64,000 nucleotides of DNA from Schizophyllum amplum. Taxonomy: Eukaryota; Basidiomycota; Agaricomycetes; Agaricales; Schizophyllaceae. The translations under genes and the position numbers were made by a program. Under the pieces are notes generated by a model that made no database searches, was not told the DNA's origin, and was given only the letters and a program-made list of their open reading frames with translations. The stretch spans positions 1-64,000 of the forward strand of contig VDMD01000015.1 of NCBI GenBank assembly GCA_007026445.1, in the 5' to 3' direction. This document shows positions 1 to 11,454 of the stretch, piece by piece. Position 1 is the first letter of the stretch, and each line of letters begins with the position of its first letter.

Positions 1-2172
1 CCATGGTGCCACTGCTGCCTCCGCGTATTACAAGGCGCTGGAAACAGGTGCTCCGCATAGCGGTCGCCGCATCAAGATCGACTATTCCCAAAGCGTCAGC
101 CCGCAAGACAAAGGACGAGTTCAGCGAGGGACTCTCAACGACGGCACGCGCGACATCGGCAACACGCAGGCCCCGGTGCTGCTATTCCGCGGCCTTGACC
201 CTCTCTCCGGCCCGCAAGCGATCCACCAAGCCATGCGCAATTCTGCGGGATTCGGCAAGGACGGTGCGAAGGGCATGAAGCGTATCATTCTCATTAAGGA
301 CAAGATGACTATGGCCAGCTTCGGATTTGGCTTCGTCGAGTTCGTCGACACCATGGTGCGTCCACCCTCCTCGTTGGTGATGCTGTTTCTGATTTCCTGT
401 CAGTGTGCGTCCGCTGTCCTTGCGAATACCATGTCACCGCAGATACATCCGAACGGTTTTCGCATTTCCGACAAGCCGGTTGCGGCCTCCTTTGCCCATC
501 CTCATTCCTTCCAGCCCGTGGCCGACATCATGTTACGCGACGAAGCATCCATCACCTCGTCTATGAGCCTTGGTGGCGTCGAGGGCACGTTCGTGCGCTA
601 CTGGGATGAGAACGCAACGGTCGCCGTCTTGGAGTTCAGAGTCGAGCAACCATCTGTACCTCCGCCGGTTACGAAGGAGAAGGAGAAGAGGAAGAAACCA
701 AAGGGTTAGTGTTCTTTTGACTCGCTGCTGGACTTGAAACTCAATCCTCCTGTGTGCAGCCGAAGCGGAAGTCATACGTCCCATTCAAACTGTACCCTCG
801 GCGTTGCCGTTGTCCGACAAACCAGTCACGCTCAGTTTCAAGTCTGCGAAGGTCACCTCAACGGGTCATTGCGCTTCTCTCGCATGCGGCTCTTATATTG
901 CTGATCGTTGCCTTGCTACTACAGGCATCAAACCGAAGGCTCCTGGTTTCTCGATGGATGACGCTCTCGGCGATGAGGCCACGCAAGAACCCTCGGACGC
1001 GCGGGTAGACAAGAGTATGCCCTATCTCTGTCATGTCTACAACCCGTGCTGACGAGTCGTTGTCTGCAGCCGCGGCGGCGCGCAAAGTCGCTCCACTTGC
1101 TGCAAGCAAAAAGGTAAGTTTCGGCAGCTGCGTTTGGGTTCATAACCTGACGGCGGCCAGATCGCGAATAACATAACGAAGTGGAATCAAGTCCAAGAAG
1201 AGTTGACTGGCTCTACCGGGGAACCCGCGCTGCCCCATCCCACGTCGCCGGTGAGCCTATATGAGAAGACTTCAGTCTGCGTTGCTCATCCGTCCAAGCC
1301 GGTCGCGGCTGCACCCTCCGCGCCATCTAGTGCATCAGTCGCATCGACAGGCCGTGCGGAACAGCCCGTTTCGTGCGGCAGGCTCAATCCCTCTCCCAGT
1401 ACCGCTCCGTCTGACAACTTCGAGTTCTCGGATGTTAATGCTCTGATGTGCGTCCTATGCGGGCGCCAGTTCAAATCGGTCGAACAACTGGGGCGTCACA
1501 ATAAGGAGTCTGATTTGCACAAGGTGAGTCAAGCAATATGCCTATACGGTTATTTTGCTCAACTATACCCAGAAAAACTTGCAACAGGAGAAGCTGCGAG
1601 ATGCTTCCCGCCGCAAACTAGCCTCCAGAATGGCGAAGAGCGGGTCGGCCGTCGAAGATGCTGCTCCCGCCCAGCCGAAGTATCGTGATCGTGCATCAGA
1701 ACGCAGGACCCTCTTCAATCAGCCCGACTTTCCGCTTCCAGAGGCAAGCGCGCCACTTCCGACTCTTGACTCGTCCCGGCAGCAAACACCTCCCCTGCCG
1801 ACACCTATGCAGCCGCCAATCCCAGCACAAGACGGATCAAACATCGGTAACAAGTTGTTGAAGATGATGGGCTGGCAAGAAGGCACGGGCCTTGGTGTTG
1901 ATGGTGAAGGACGTGTGGATCCGATGTGAGCACAGCTTGCTCAGTGTTTATGATGTGCATCTGACAGTCTGGCTATCTATAGTATAACAAACATGTATGC
2001 TTCGGGTGCTGGACTCGGAGCAAGTAAAGGTCGGGAGGTTGGCAAGTATGCAGATGGATATTCGGGCTATGTTCATATGGCACAGGACTTGGTAAGGTGC
2101 ACCTTGTTCCAAGTGATGCTTGAAGGCTGACCTTGGCTTGCTTGGCAGGCACGGGAGCGTTTCAGTAGTTGA
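1..2172 (+). CDS. RBM5/RBM10-like RNA-binding splicing factor, 3' part
   Basis: The 5' end lies outside the window. Nine exons are readable: 1-355, 404-704, 760-851, 925-1014, 1070-1113, 1161-1523, 1588-1925, 1983-2091 and 2149-2172, with GT-AG introns of about 48-75 nt. In order the product shows the end of a first RRM (YYKALETG then GRRIKIDYSQS), a second RRM (LLFRGLDPLSG, then FGFGFVEFVD and ISDKPVAASF across an intron), a Lys/Glu-rich linker, a KKIANNITKWNQ helix, a C2H2 zinc finger (CVLCGRQF...LGRHNKESDLH) and a G-patch (GWQEGTGLGVDGEGRVDP, continued by SGAGLGASKGREVG). It ends in ARERFSS. This order matches the RBM5/RBM10 family, nuclear RNA-binding proteins that act in splice-site choice; the G-patch usually contacts DEAH helicases. 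It is the only clear housekeeping gene in the window. Exon edges were placed by eye from donor and acceptor consensus and frame. Confidence 0.85.
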
Positions 2173-2961
2173 TTGATATGAGTATCTGCAGAGATCCAGA
2201 AACAGGTCTGCAGAGGTTGTCTCAATACACACCTCTCACACCTTATTACTGTTCCGGAATGTCTTTGCAACTGCCAAAATTTCTCGGTTGAAATTCATTG
2301 TTGCTTGATTGGGCAATCTGCATTTCTGTGCTTGTGTTAGGCTCGGCTTCTTTTGAGGATCGACGTTGGTCGAGGAGTCGGAGGCGGATGATGAGGCTAG
2401 TACTCGGCGGGATGCGGACGGCGGACGAGATCAGACAGAGACGAGAAGAGAAGAGAACCAAATCAGATTGCAGAAGGGAACACGAGGCAATTGGGCAGAG
2501 GTAACGGAAATACTAAGTCTAAGGAGGCCTCGTGTACTAGGGCTTGAATGTATACTAGAAGACCATGAGGCGGGCATGAGGCCGTACTCTAGGGATCCAG
2601 GTGGGAGTTAATGGGTCCTTGTAGGAGGCGTGACGGATCGTGACAGCTTGATCATCTGCTTCAACTAATCAGGCCAGCTGAGTAGTGGGGGTGCGCACGG
2701 TCCGCAAACGGATCCGGCATATTTGGTCGTGTTTGCTCTCGCTAAGGATTTTGTTCCCGCCATGAACTGTATCTCCTCCATCACTTCTTCGTGTATCACC
2801 TCGGGATAAAGTGCGTTGGAAAGCGGAAATTTGAGACTATGCCTGGACGGAGCAGCTTTTATATTGAAGTTCTGGAAGCCATTGAGACACATGTCTCACA
2901 CAAATCATACCACAAAAATTAGCTGTGAGTGAAATTCTCCGTCCAGCGATACTCACTATCG
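2173..2961. other. Intergenic region, no gene seen
   Basis: Spacer between the splicing-factor gene and the first mobile element. It should contain the 3' UTR and terminator of that gene. Small open frames here lack recognisable domains or consistent splice signals. I see nothing else in it. Confidence 0.5.
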
Positions 2962-3342
2962 CTCGCTTTTAGGGAATGACAGGGGTAGGGATAACCCGCC
3001 GGGTTTACGGGTACGGGTTTGCAAGGGTTGGGTACGGGTCGCAATTTGCCGACCCGTCAACCCAAGGTCAACCCGTGGGAAACCCTCTGCAAACCCGTCG
3101 AAAATCAACCATTTTGATGCCAGAGTTGGCATTAGCGAAGACACTACTGTCATGTTAATGTACATCCTTCCATACTCAAAAATGAGCGCAAGAATGGTTA
3201 GAAACACGCAACGGGTGATATGCGCGTCGACAGCGACGCTCGGCAATCCGGTCCGGGTCGCCGACTCTCGCCATCAACGCCTCTCCTCCCTCAACTACGA
3301 CCGCCCCAGCGCTTCCGGCTGCCCGGGGCCTACCGTCGTCCC

Positions 3343-3681
3343 TTTCACGAGCTAAGGCTAAGGATGCGCAGGACGCGTAAGACCTCAGTCTTCCTGCAGT
3401 GAGGGTAAAAACTGTATTCGTACCTAAGGATGCGCAGGACGCGTAAGACTGAGGTACTGTTAGCTGAGGATAAAGTAAATGTAGTGTAAGACGCACCCTC
3501 AGTCTTCCTGCAGTGAGGGTAAAGACTGAGGGGCGGAAAAGGGCGGAGCCCCTATAAAAGTAAGTGTTAGAATTCCCTAATCGGGAATTGTAAGGGTGCA
3601 AGGTACTTAGATGCACCGTGTGACGTGACACGGTGTGTCGGGCTGAAGGCAGGCTCGTCTGCCTACCCACCACTTTTGACA
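3343..3681 (-). mobile_element. Solo LTR of the copia-1 family
   Basis: Same sequence family as the two LTRs at 15976-16307 and 20994-21325, in the same orientation (TGTCAAAAG at its 5' end on the minus strand). It is flanked by gtccc on both sides (3338-3342 and 3682-3686), a perfect 5-bp duplication. It differs from the other two at several bases and carries a 6-bp duplication (gctaag), so it is older. No internal region remains, as expected after LTR-LTR recombination. Confidence 0.85.
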
Positions 3682-3686
3682 GTCCC

Positions 3687-4141
3687 CCTCTTCCACCTCT
3701 AAGGAACTTCAGGAGGCTAGGAGACAAATTTCTGCCTTCGCTGCGGATCACCACAACAACAGTAGAGGAGACAACGTCCAAACGGCATAGGCGCTACAGG
3801 TGCGTGGCTAGGTCATCTGCTCCCTTCATAGCTGATATATTGTACAGTATATACGATCCTTGGCACGGTGCACAAGCGCCAGCCGCCTATGTTACACCCC
3901 CTCCACTGCCGCATCACATTGCCCGCCGCGCGTGCGTTGCATCGAGCAGCGAGTGCGCGTCGCCTAAGGCCAGCCTATGCAAAATCCCTCCCCCGCCTCC
4001 AACCCAGCTGTGCATGCCGCGGAGCACCCACTGCTTGAGTACTCATCGCACCGGGCATTCGCGGTGCGGTACTCAGCGGTCGTGCACACCTGAGGGGTTT
4101 CCGACCTTGCGAACACGCTTCAAACGTGTCAGTCCGGCCCT
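3687..4141. mobile_element. Older X-related DNA to the left of X copy 1
   Basis: Together with 3210-3337 this holds motifs found inside family X, for example CGGCAATCCGGTCCGGGT just left of the solo LTR and a GCACCGGGCA...GCGGTGC hairpin near 4049-4075. It has neither X end of its own here. I read it as an older, decayed X-type element into which copy 1 inserted, taking GCATGCC as target. No protein-coding gene is visible. Confidence 0.4.
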
Positions 4142-4148
4142 GCATGCC

Positions 4149-7100
4149 CAGCTGATGCCGTAAAGCTTTTGCAAAAGTGCCTGGACTTTTCCGAGCAGCG
4201 AATTGCAAAAGCTAGGGACCCCTACCCCACACAGCCACAGACCCCTCCCGGGCCTTCCGGCAGGGGCCCTGGCTCATGGCGGGCTGCCGGGCCATCACCC
4301 CTAGGCAGCCCAAATAGGGCAGGGGCTCGCGGGTCGCCCGCCGCGCACGCCCGGCTCGCCCTCGCGCTTGCCGTGGGCCACGTGCACTCCCCGTCGCCTT
4401 CCCGTTTGGGCGGCGCGGGCGATCGGCGCGCTCGGGGGCATTGCGCGCCCTCGCGCCGCCGCCGCTGGCGTTCCTGGTCGCTCGGGGGTTGATGAAAACA
4501 TATATTAATATTATATAGTGACTACATACATAATGAATCTATAAAGAGAAGGGGAGGGGGAGATACACGAAAAAAAGCACGGCGAAAAATTTCGCCCGCG
4601 CATAGCGCGCTCGCTGGGTGGGTATCCACCCCTGCGCGAGCCCGGATATGCGCCATCATGAAGGGGATGAGGGGGAGGGGGCGATGGTGACAGCAGACGA
4701 GCTCTCAAGGAGCTCGTCATGCAAGGCGCGCGCGGGCGGGCGGGGTAGCGCGTGTGTGCATGCGCGGCGATCGCGGGGGCGGTAGGAAGCGCGCGAGCGA
4801 GACGCGGCTATCAGAGGGTGGTGGGGGCGTATAATGTCGTGTCAAGAGCAGATGAGCCCTATGATAGGGCTCGCCGTGCGGAATGGGAACACGACGGGGG
4901 AGGCGGGTGTAGCGCAGGTGCGAGCGCGGCGGCGGCGGTGGCGGGTAGCTGCGTGTGGAGCAGCGTAAGCTGTAATACACCAGGGGCGAGGAGACGGGAA
5001 AGGAGACCCAGCGGCGGAACACTCGGGCGCCGCGAAAGGGAGCACGAGTTCCCGGTGCAAGGGGTACTCGAGCGCCCCTCTTGCACGACGCCTCGCGCGC
5101 TGCTGGGTGCTGGAATAAAACATGAAGGAGGGATGGAAGGACGTGATAGGACGTCTTGAGTACGCGCCTGAGGCGTACGGCCCCTCACGCGCATGCAGAC
5201 AATCGTCGAGGGGAGGCGGGGCAGGCAGTGGGTGTCCACCGCGTTTGAAGCGCGGTGAGGCCACAATACCCGCCCCGGTAGTGTTCTAGATACGCCTGTA
5301 TGGTATGTTAGTAATACGCGAGATGTTGGGCGCGTGCACGCACCTGCCGCGCGGGATCGCGCACGCAGCGCGCATCCCCCGCTATGACTTCTTTCCTGCA
5401 TCCGCCAGTGCGAATTTGGCGTTAAGACCCGTTCCTAGGCCTCTTGACAGCTCGCGGGTGAGTTTGCGGCCGGATTGAACTGGGTGGAGGCGACTGGGAG
5501 GTCGTGGTAGCGGCGGGGGAAGGCGCGAGGACGCTGATCGCGGTCGCTCGGCGCTCCGGGCCGATCTCCGAGGCTCGCCGGCGACGTGTTAGTCGGCGCC
5601 GGCGCATTCTCAGAGAGCTTTTGGCGCGGTGCAAAGGTTGGGGGCATGTCGAGTACTTACTACTGTCTGGAATACAACAAAAACAACCAAACACCGTGCA
5701 GAAATGAGGTCAAAAGTGTTCCTCTACCTCAGCCAGGTATGTACCAGTTTTGCTCTTGCTCGTATGGCATACCCTGACGAGTTCAGGCCTTATACACCTT
5801 GCCTGGAATTCAGTCAAAGTTGGGATGGGTGTATGCAGTTTAAGTAGACTATATCCAGCAGTTTATGGGCATTGAAACTGTATAGATGAATCAGATTGAG
5901 ACATAGATTGAATGTATCAGTAAGTAAACCTGAAGTTCCGAGAATTCCAGTCTGTTCTTTAGCTCTATCAATGCAGTCAAGGTATTGATAGCAAGTATAT
6001 AACATGTAGAAGAGCCCCCACCAGTTTTCGGAGCGATCAAATCCGCCGATGCGCAGCCATCGCGTTATGTCGCGCTTCGAACGCGCTCGAAATGAGCGCG
6101 TTCGTGACGTGACATAACGCGTCGCACTCTTCTCTCCCCGCCATCCTCGACGCGCCGCGCGCTCAATAGCGCCTCGATTGCCGTCGTTCTTTCGATAGTG
6201 GGGCGCGGGGGACTCTGGGGAGTCTCCCTCAGGTGCGTTTTCTTTCAAAACATCGGAATTAAGCTAAATAACGAGTAGATACAGTAGGTGCAGAGCACCG
6301 AACACGCTCTGCAGCTATTGCTACGCATCTGCGTCGCGTCCAGGCGCCATAGACCCACCCCCTACATCCCCCCCATGTGTACGCTGCGTGCGCTAGACGC
6401 CGCGCGCTCCTATCCGCTCGCCGTCACCCACACCATAGCCGTCATGTCGACGGGCTGACACCCGCTGTATGACGGCTCCCCCGTACCCCCGCTTCGTCTA
6501 AGGAGGACCAGGGTGGGTACGAGAGGGTGAGCGCAGACGCTCTTTGCTGGTGACGCGCTGCGCAAGCGACAGCGGGCGGCGCGCGTACATACCCGCCAAG
6601 ACCCGCGAGCCCGCTGCATCACCCTCCTGGGCGCGACAACGCGCCCTCCACTAGGTGAAGCAGCATCACAGGAGCGAGGGCTGCGTTCACGCTGCCCGCC
6701 GCCCCGCCACCATCGCGCCCTCACCCGCGCCCGCGCCACCCGCGCCATTCCCGATTCCGCGCAACAAGCCCTGCCCCGGCCCCCCCTCCCTCTCGCAGGC
6801 AGCCGCGCGCTGCCACTGCGCCGTCCGCCACCGCCGCGATCGCCGTACACGCGCAACCATGCCGGGCCTCGCCCCCTTCCTCCTGCTCACAGACGAGCTC
6901 TTCGAGAGCTCGTTGTTTGAGTAAAGCCCTCTCCTCCCTCCCCCCTTCACTGTGACGCACGCACACTCACCCAGCACGGCGAGTGAGCGTGCAGCGCGCC
7001 GGCGAAATTTTTTCTCAGCGCTCTTCGCAGTTTTTTCGTGTATTCCCCCCTCCCCTCCCTCGAATTAGCTATGACATATGTAGATACTGTCTAATACACG

Positions 7101-7449
7101 TGTTTTTACCAGCCCCCAAGTGATTAGGAGCGCGAGCGACGACGACGCCGGGCGCGCAACCCGAGCGCGCGCCGATCGCCCGCGCCGCCCAAACGGGAAG
7201 GCGACGGGGAGTGCACGTGGCCCACGGCAAGCGCGAGGGCGAGCCGGGCGTGCGCGGCGGGCGACCCGCGAGCCCCTGCCCTATTTGGGCTGCCTAGGGG
7301 TGATGGCCCGGCAGCCCGCCATGAGCCAGGGCCCCTGCCGGAAGGCCCGGGAGGGGTCTGTGGCTGTGTGGGGTAGGGGTCCCTAGCTTTTGCAATTCGC
7401 TGCTCGGAAAAGTCCAGGTACTTTTGCAAAAGGGCTACGTCTACAGGTG
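4149..7449 (-). mobile_element. Family X copy 1 (3301 bp, non-coding)
   Basis: Ends are CAGCTG (4149-4154) and CAGGTG (7444-7449, that is CACCTG read inwards). Flanks are GCATGCC at 4142-4148 and 7450-7456, a perfect 7-bp target duplication. Each end is followed by CTTTTGCAAAAG and a GC-rich inverted block of about 300 bp (4160-4490 and 7110-7440). Internal family landmarks are present: the donor-like hairpin near 5025-5090, CCGGGCCGATCTCCGAGGCTCGCCG near 5560, the 60-bp palindrome at 6061-6120, GGGGACTCTGGGGAGTCTCC at about 6208, and a GCAGAGC...GCTCTGC hairpin near 6290. Open frames are short or are GC-driven shadows. The TIR and AT-tract layout is that of the other X copies. It lies inside the hAT-like element, so it moved in later or travelled with it. 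Confidence 0.75.
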
Positions 7450-7456
7450 GCATGCC

Positions 7457-7900
7457 AAGCGTGCCCAACCCCAATATCCCCCCGCCCTCACTACCACGTA
7501 AACGGTAGTGCTTGCGCCAGCGCACAAGCATCTAGCACAGGGTGCATGTAAACTCGGTCCCCCGATCGTTCTGCATTCACCCTGCGGCGCCCCTCCTGCT
7601 CAATCACAATGTATGTAGCTGCCTTGCGCTGGAGCAGCGGGAGGGCCGAGAGCACCGCGCACCGCGCTTCAAGCGTACGCCTTCGTGCGAGCATACGCTA
7701 TGCGTCGCGCGCACACTCTGCTTCCTCGCCGCCGAGCGCGTTTCCATGCAGGGCGCGCTACACGTTGTTCAACACAGCGCGCTGATCTACACATCTCGTC
7801 CATGGCCTGATTACGCCCCTCCCGCGATTTACTTGTATTATTGTATACACCAGCATAAGTACCTTCAAACAAAATATTGATTTTTCTGTCATTTACGAGC
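7457..7900. mobile_element. Older X-related DNA to the right of X copy 1
   Basis: Counterpart of 3687-4141 on the other side of copy 1. It begins with the second GCATGCC duplication. It is GC-rich, then turns AT-rich near 7830 (tacttgtattattgtataca) as X copies do between their arm and body. No gene is seen. Confidence 0.35.
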
Positions 7901-8549
7901 CTCTGAAAGCCCCGGAGGCGGGTTTACCTACAACCCGCGGGTAACCCGCGAAAACCCGCGTACCCGACCCGCGCTACGGGTATGGGTTTTGTGAGGGTAA
8001 GGGCAAGGGGGTGCCGGGTTTGCAGAAAATGACCGCGGGTCCAAATTCTTCGTAGACCGGTTACCCCTCCCCCCTCCCCCCTTCACGTGATATCACGTGC
8101 GCTCGGCAATTGCCATTTTGGCAGCTGGTGCGTCGGCTCGGGTTTTGCAGGTTCTTATACCCTCTCGTTGCACTATCTATTGTCATCTAAACTTATCTAG
8201 AGCTAATTTTAATTCAAAGTCAGAAGTTTTGGTGTCATTGAAATCTGAACGTTGGCCACGTGACTGTGCGCGTGCAAGAGCCAGTTGCCTGTGTCTCGTC
8301 GTAAATGAGAGAAGCTGCTGTGGGGGATGTATGTATAGCCTGCAAGTGAGTAGGTCATGGGTATTGGGATGCACAGAGCAGCCCTAGAGCTTAGTTTAAA
8401 GAAGGTCCAAATTAATTTTAAGCGGGCTGCCGACCCCCCCTCCCTCCCCACCCCCGGTGCGCTATTTTTAGTTTGACACCGCCTTGGGTAAGGGTACGGG
8501 TTGGCCCAAAAAACCCGGGGGTAGACCCGTGCCTTTCCCTACTCACTTT

Positions 8550-9005
8550 TCAACACATCTTACTTGATGGCGATAGCGCAGGAGTAGGACAGATATAGAC
8601 TGATAATGAATCCAATAACCGGTCCGGACTGTCCGGAAGTCTGAATCGGACTGGACCATGTGGAAGGACGGATCAGATCCGTAGATATGAGGGAAGGGGT
8701 CAGGTAAACGTAAGGGTTCATGACAGGAAACGGATAGCAAGCGTAGTAGACGTGAAAGACATGACGAGGACATTACCAATGTATCCGAGGGGTGTCGAAC
8801 ACCCGAGCCGGGCGGGATCTGGACTGGACCCAGACCGGACATGGACGCGGACAGCGGACTGGATACTAGGTCTGAGTCCGGACCATGGTGGATACGCTGG
8901 AGTGCAAAGATACGTGTTAGTGCAGAGCGCGCCTGCGGGCGTGCAGACAGAGGTATGTGGGGGAAGGATGATGTATTGACCAACTCCTGAGCTCGTTGGC
9001 ATGCC
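8550..9005. other. TCCGGAC-rich sequence, no gene
   Basis: Repeated short blocks such as ggtccggactgtccggaa and gacccagaccggacatgga dominate 8620-8890. They look like the subterminal repeats of another DNA transposon, but I could not find a pair of ends. Open frames are unsupported. Confidence 0.35.
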
Positions 9006-9009
9006 CGTT

Positions 9010-9220
9010 GTCCCGACCTTGCGGCTGCCCCCAAGACCTCCCCCGCCCCTTTATTCGACCTCGTGCACTTCACATTAGCGTTGAAGTAACATTTTCAATG
9101 ACGGGACACGTCACAACAAGCTGCAGAACGCAGATGACGCGAGGGATGAGCGAGCGCGAGCGGGCGCGCTGCAGGTGCGTGTATGCGCCCTGCATATGGA
9201 TCATTACTAACATGTAGTAG
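9010..9220 (-). mobile_element. Family X fragment
   Basis: Matches, with substitutions, the X copy-2 segment at about 37137-37335: TTGTCCCGACCT, then cgcagatgacgcgag, then gcgcgctgcaggtgcgtgt. It has no X ends. It is a truncated copy about 210 bp long. Confidence 0.6.
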
Positions 9221-9229
9221 ATATTGGTG

Positions 9230-9677
9230 TCGAGGGCGCGTAGAGCGCGCTCAGTGTCTCTTCTGCCTGATCACCTCAGGCATGGCGAACATGCAGAAGG
9301 CGGCGATATGACCGGAACGCCCACAGCGGTGACAGTCCCTGCTGTTGACGTTGCACCAGCGATACCCCTTGTTGTCCAGCCAGAATGTGCTGGGGTCATT
9401 CTGGCGCCTGTCCAACAGACCCTCCTGCTCCTGGCGACCGCGGCCAACACGGGCGGCATTCCCTGCAAGCGAAGGGATGAACTCCTCCTGCTTGACACTG
9501 AATGCCGCGCCAGAGTTCGAGGTGAGCATGTTAATGGCGGTGTCGAGGGTGAGGGCGGTCTGGGAGAGGATGTTGATACGTATCTGATCAAAGGAGTCAT
9601 CCAGGTTGATGAGGATGACGTCCATGACCTTGTCATCAGAGACAGTGACGCCCAGGCCGGTGAGGATGGCCTTCTGC
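9230..9677 (-). pseudogene. Copia gag fragment with CCHC zinc knuckle
   Basis: Reading on the minus strand gives about 145 residues: RRWQKAILTGLGVTVSD, then DVILINLDDSFDQIR, a linker, and a retroviral-type zinc knuckle CHRCGRSGHIAAFC near the C-terminus. This is the nucleocapsid half of a Ty1/copia Gag, the protein that packages element RNA in virus-like particles. The N-terminal side stops where an X copy begins (CACCTG at 9678; candidate target CTTCTGC at 9671-9677). It continues into no protease or integrase, so it is a fragment of an element different from copia-1 and copia-2. Confidence 0.7.
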
Positions 9678-10715
9678 CACCTGCGCAAGTAGTACCTTTA
9701 CAAGGTCCTGACTAATTGCTTGCCAAGCAGTTGAAAAGGTTGCGAATGACTTATCTGCACAGCCACAGGCCCCTCCCAGACCTTCCGGTGGGGGTTCCAG
9801 CCTTCGGGGGCATGCCGCGCAATGCGGGCATGGTCGCCTTATTAGGCAGGGCGCGGTGGGCGGCTCGCGTTGCGTGCCCGGATCGCCCTCGCGCTGGCTG
9901 GGCGTGATTGATGGCCCTTCCCGTTTGGGTAGGGCGGTTGATCACCACCCGCACGGGTACGTGCGCGCCACCGCTGCTGGCGGTGCTGCCTCTGATTGCT
10001 CGTAAATCACATATATTATATATGTTATGTAGCTGCACATAGAGGGCGGGGACATTACGGGAAAAACACGTGAAAACACGTAAAAGAGGCCGCCCGCTGC
10101 ACGTTGCGTCCGCAGGACGGTCGCGCAGCAAGCAGGTGGGTCTGGGTGATGGGCTATGTAGAGGGAGGGGGAGCGGGAGGTAGAGGCGCGCGCTGGCCTG
10201 CTGTCGCTGCGTGCGCACGCAAGTGCGTGCATATACACATGCGCGGCACCACCCTCCTGGTACGTAGCGCGTACGCGTCGCCTTCCTACGTTTCTCTCCG
10301 CACGTCGGGCCCGCACCTTGGCAACGTCAGTGCTCATAGAACTGCTGATGCGCCTGGGCCTCCACCTGCACTGCACGAACACGGGAGCGTGGGCGACACA
10401 CACTTGCGCAGTGCGCGGCGCCCGGCGTGGGGAGATCCAGGAGCAGGAGGTGGGCGTAGGGATGGTGGTGGTGCTAGGCGAGATGTTGGGGGGCCCTCTA
10501 GACGCATCCCCAGCCAAGAGCAAAGCACCAGAAGTTCCGGTGCAATGAGTCCTCGAACGGGCTCTGCTCATGGTGGGGGGAAGCGCTAGGGGCTGGGGGA
10601 TGGGGTGGCTTGACGAGAGCGGCCGCCCGCTGCGGGAGATGCGCGTCAGGCGAGCCGCTTGCTACTGTTGTTGCCCGCAAAGGCGCCGTGCGCTGGCGGT
10701 TGTGGCTCGCTTTTC
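9678..10715 (+). mobile_element. Family X copy, 3' truncated
   Basis: Starts CACCTGCGCAAGTAGTACC and follows X copy 2 closely: cagccacaggcccctccc, the cgccttattaggcaggg block, an AT tract (atatattatatatgttatgtag), then the hairpin with gccaagagcaaagcaccaga at 10511-10571. Similarity stops near 10715 within the segment equivalent to 14260 in copy 2. The CAGCTG end is missing. Confidence 0.7.
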
Positions 10716-11188
10716 AGATCTCGGACAAGGTGCATCTCAATGCGAACATGGTCGCCTCGCTCGCGGAGCTTGACGCGGAGGTCGAGCAGGACTACCAGGT
10801 GGATCAGGCTTATGGCGCGTATGTCGTTCCTGCTCGTCGGTCGTCCCCCTCCCCTCCTTCTTCACCGTGTCTTGCTTTCCCCGCCCTTCGCCTTCGGCCA
10901 CCGCTTCTGTCCGCCAGGGTCGTGCCCCTTGTTCTTCCAGGAATGCGCCGAAGATGATTCTCTTCTCGTGATGGATATAGGAGGATGCACATTTGGTGGG
11001 AGTTGCAGGATTAGGTGAGAGCTTGATTAGGTGGGTGTGTCAAGAGAGAAACGCGCAAACACAGACACAAACACGCAAAATGACGGTCGAAGACAAAGCT
11101 TAAGTAACAGGTGTAACTCGTAACTAAGTGTGACTATCCCAATCGGGCCGGTCCAAGCACACCAACTCCAACACTCCCACCTGTGCGC
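10716..11188. other. Unassigned sequence with an LTR-like tail
   Basis: 10716-10990 contains short open frames without a recognisable domain. About 11045-11170, on the minus strand, starts TTGGAGTTGGTGTGCTTGGA and resembles the LTR piece at 32791-32895. Its far end (about 11045-11095) is repeated in inverted orientation at 11407-11452. I read this as LTR debris of a further copia family. No gene can be supported. Confidence 0.35.
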
Positions 11189-11408
11189 TGTTCACAGCGC
11201 AGAACTAAGTCAACTAGAGCGGTAGCAACCAAGTCAGTGATAGAGACTTGGTTGTGTCCGCTCTAGGAGCGACGAGTCTCGGCATTCGCCGGTGTACTAT
11301 ACAGTCGGGTGGGTCATGTGAGATAGACGCGGTCACGTGATCGGAAAAACGCGAAGATATACCAAAACCGGGGATAATGCGAGACGTGCTTGGTCACCCC
11401 TTCCAACA
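11189..11408 (-). mobile_element. Copia LTR, same family as 42917-43197
   Basis: On the minus strand it starts TGTTGGAAGGGGTGACC and ends CTGTGAACA, thus TG...CA. It matches the LTR at 42917-43197 through gtatagtacaccggcgaatg and the ccgctctag blocks, but lacks about 60 bp including the second ctatcactgacttggttgc repeat. It is fused directly to a copia fragment on its right, so the pol region between has been deleted. Confidence 0.65.
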
Positions 11409-11454
11409 CTTCGACCGTCATCTTGCGTGTTTGTGTCAGTGTTTGTGCATTCTT

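Larger units (their letters stand above)
2970..8541. mobile_element. hAT-like non-autonomous DNA transposon (composite)
   Basis: The ends are inverted relatives: TAGGGAATGACAGGGGTAGG on the left and, read from the right end inwards, TAGGGAAAGGCACGGGTCTA. Both continue into GGGT/ACCC-rich blocks (2970-3115, 7920-8050, 8480-8541). Flanks are ctcgcttt (2962-2969) and ctcacttt (8542-8549), an 8-bp target duplication with one mismatch. A TAGGG start, GGGT-rich subterminal DNA and 8-bp duplications are typical of hAT elements. No transposase frame is present, so any movement would need an enzyme from elsewhere. Most of the interior is other mobile DNA: a solo LTR, family X copy 1 (4149-7449) and older X-derived sequence around it. 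Class assignment is inferred from ends only. Confidence 0.6.

Noticed and set aside
2970..3115. GGGT-rich sequence as an internal telomere repeat
   Set aside because: The spacing is irregular and the block is tied to a transposon end with a target duplication; common fungal telomeres are regular TTAGGG arrays.
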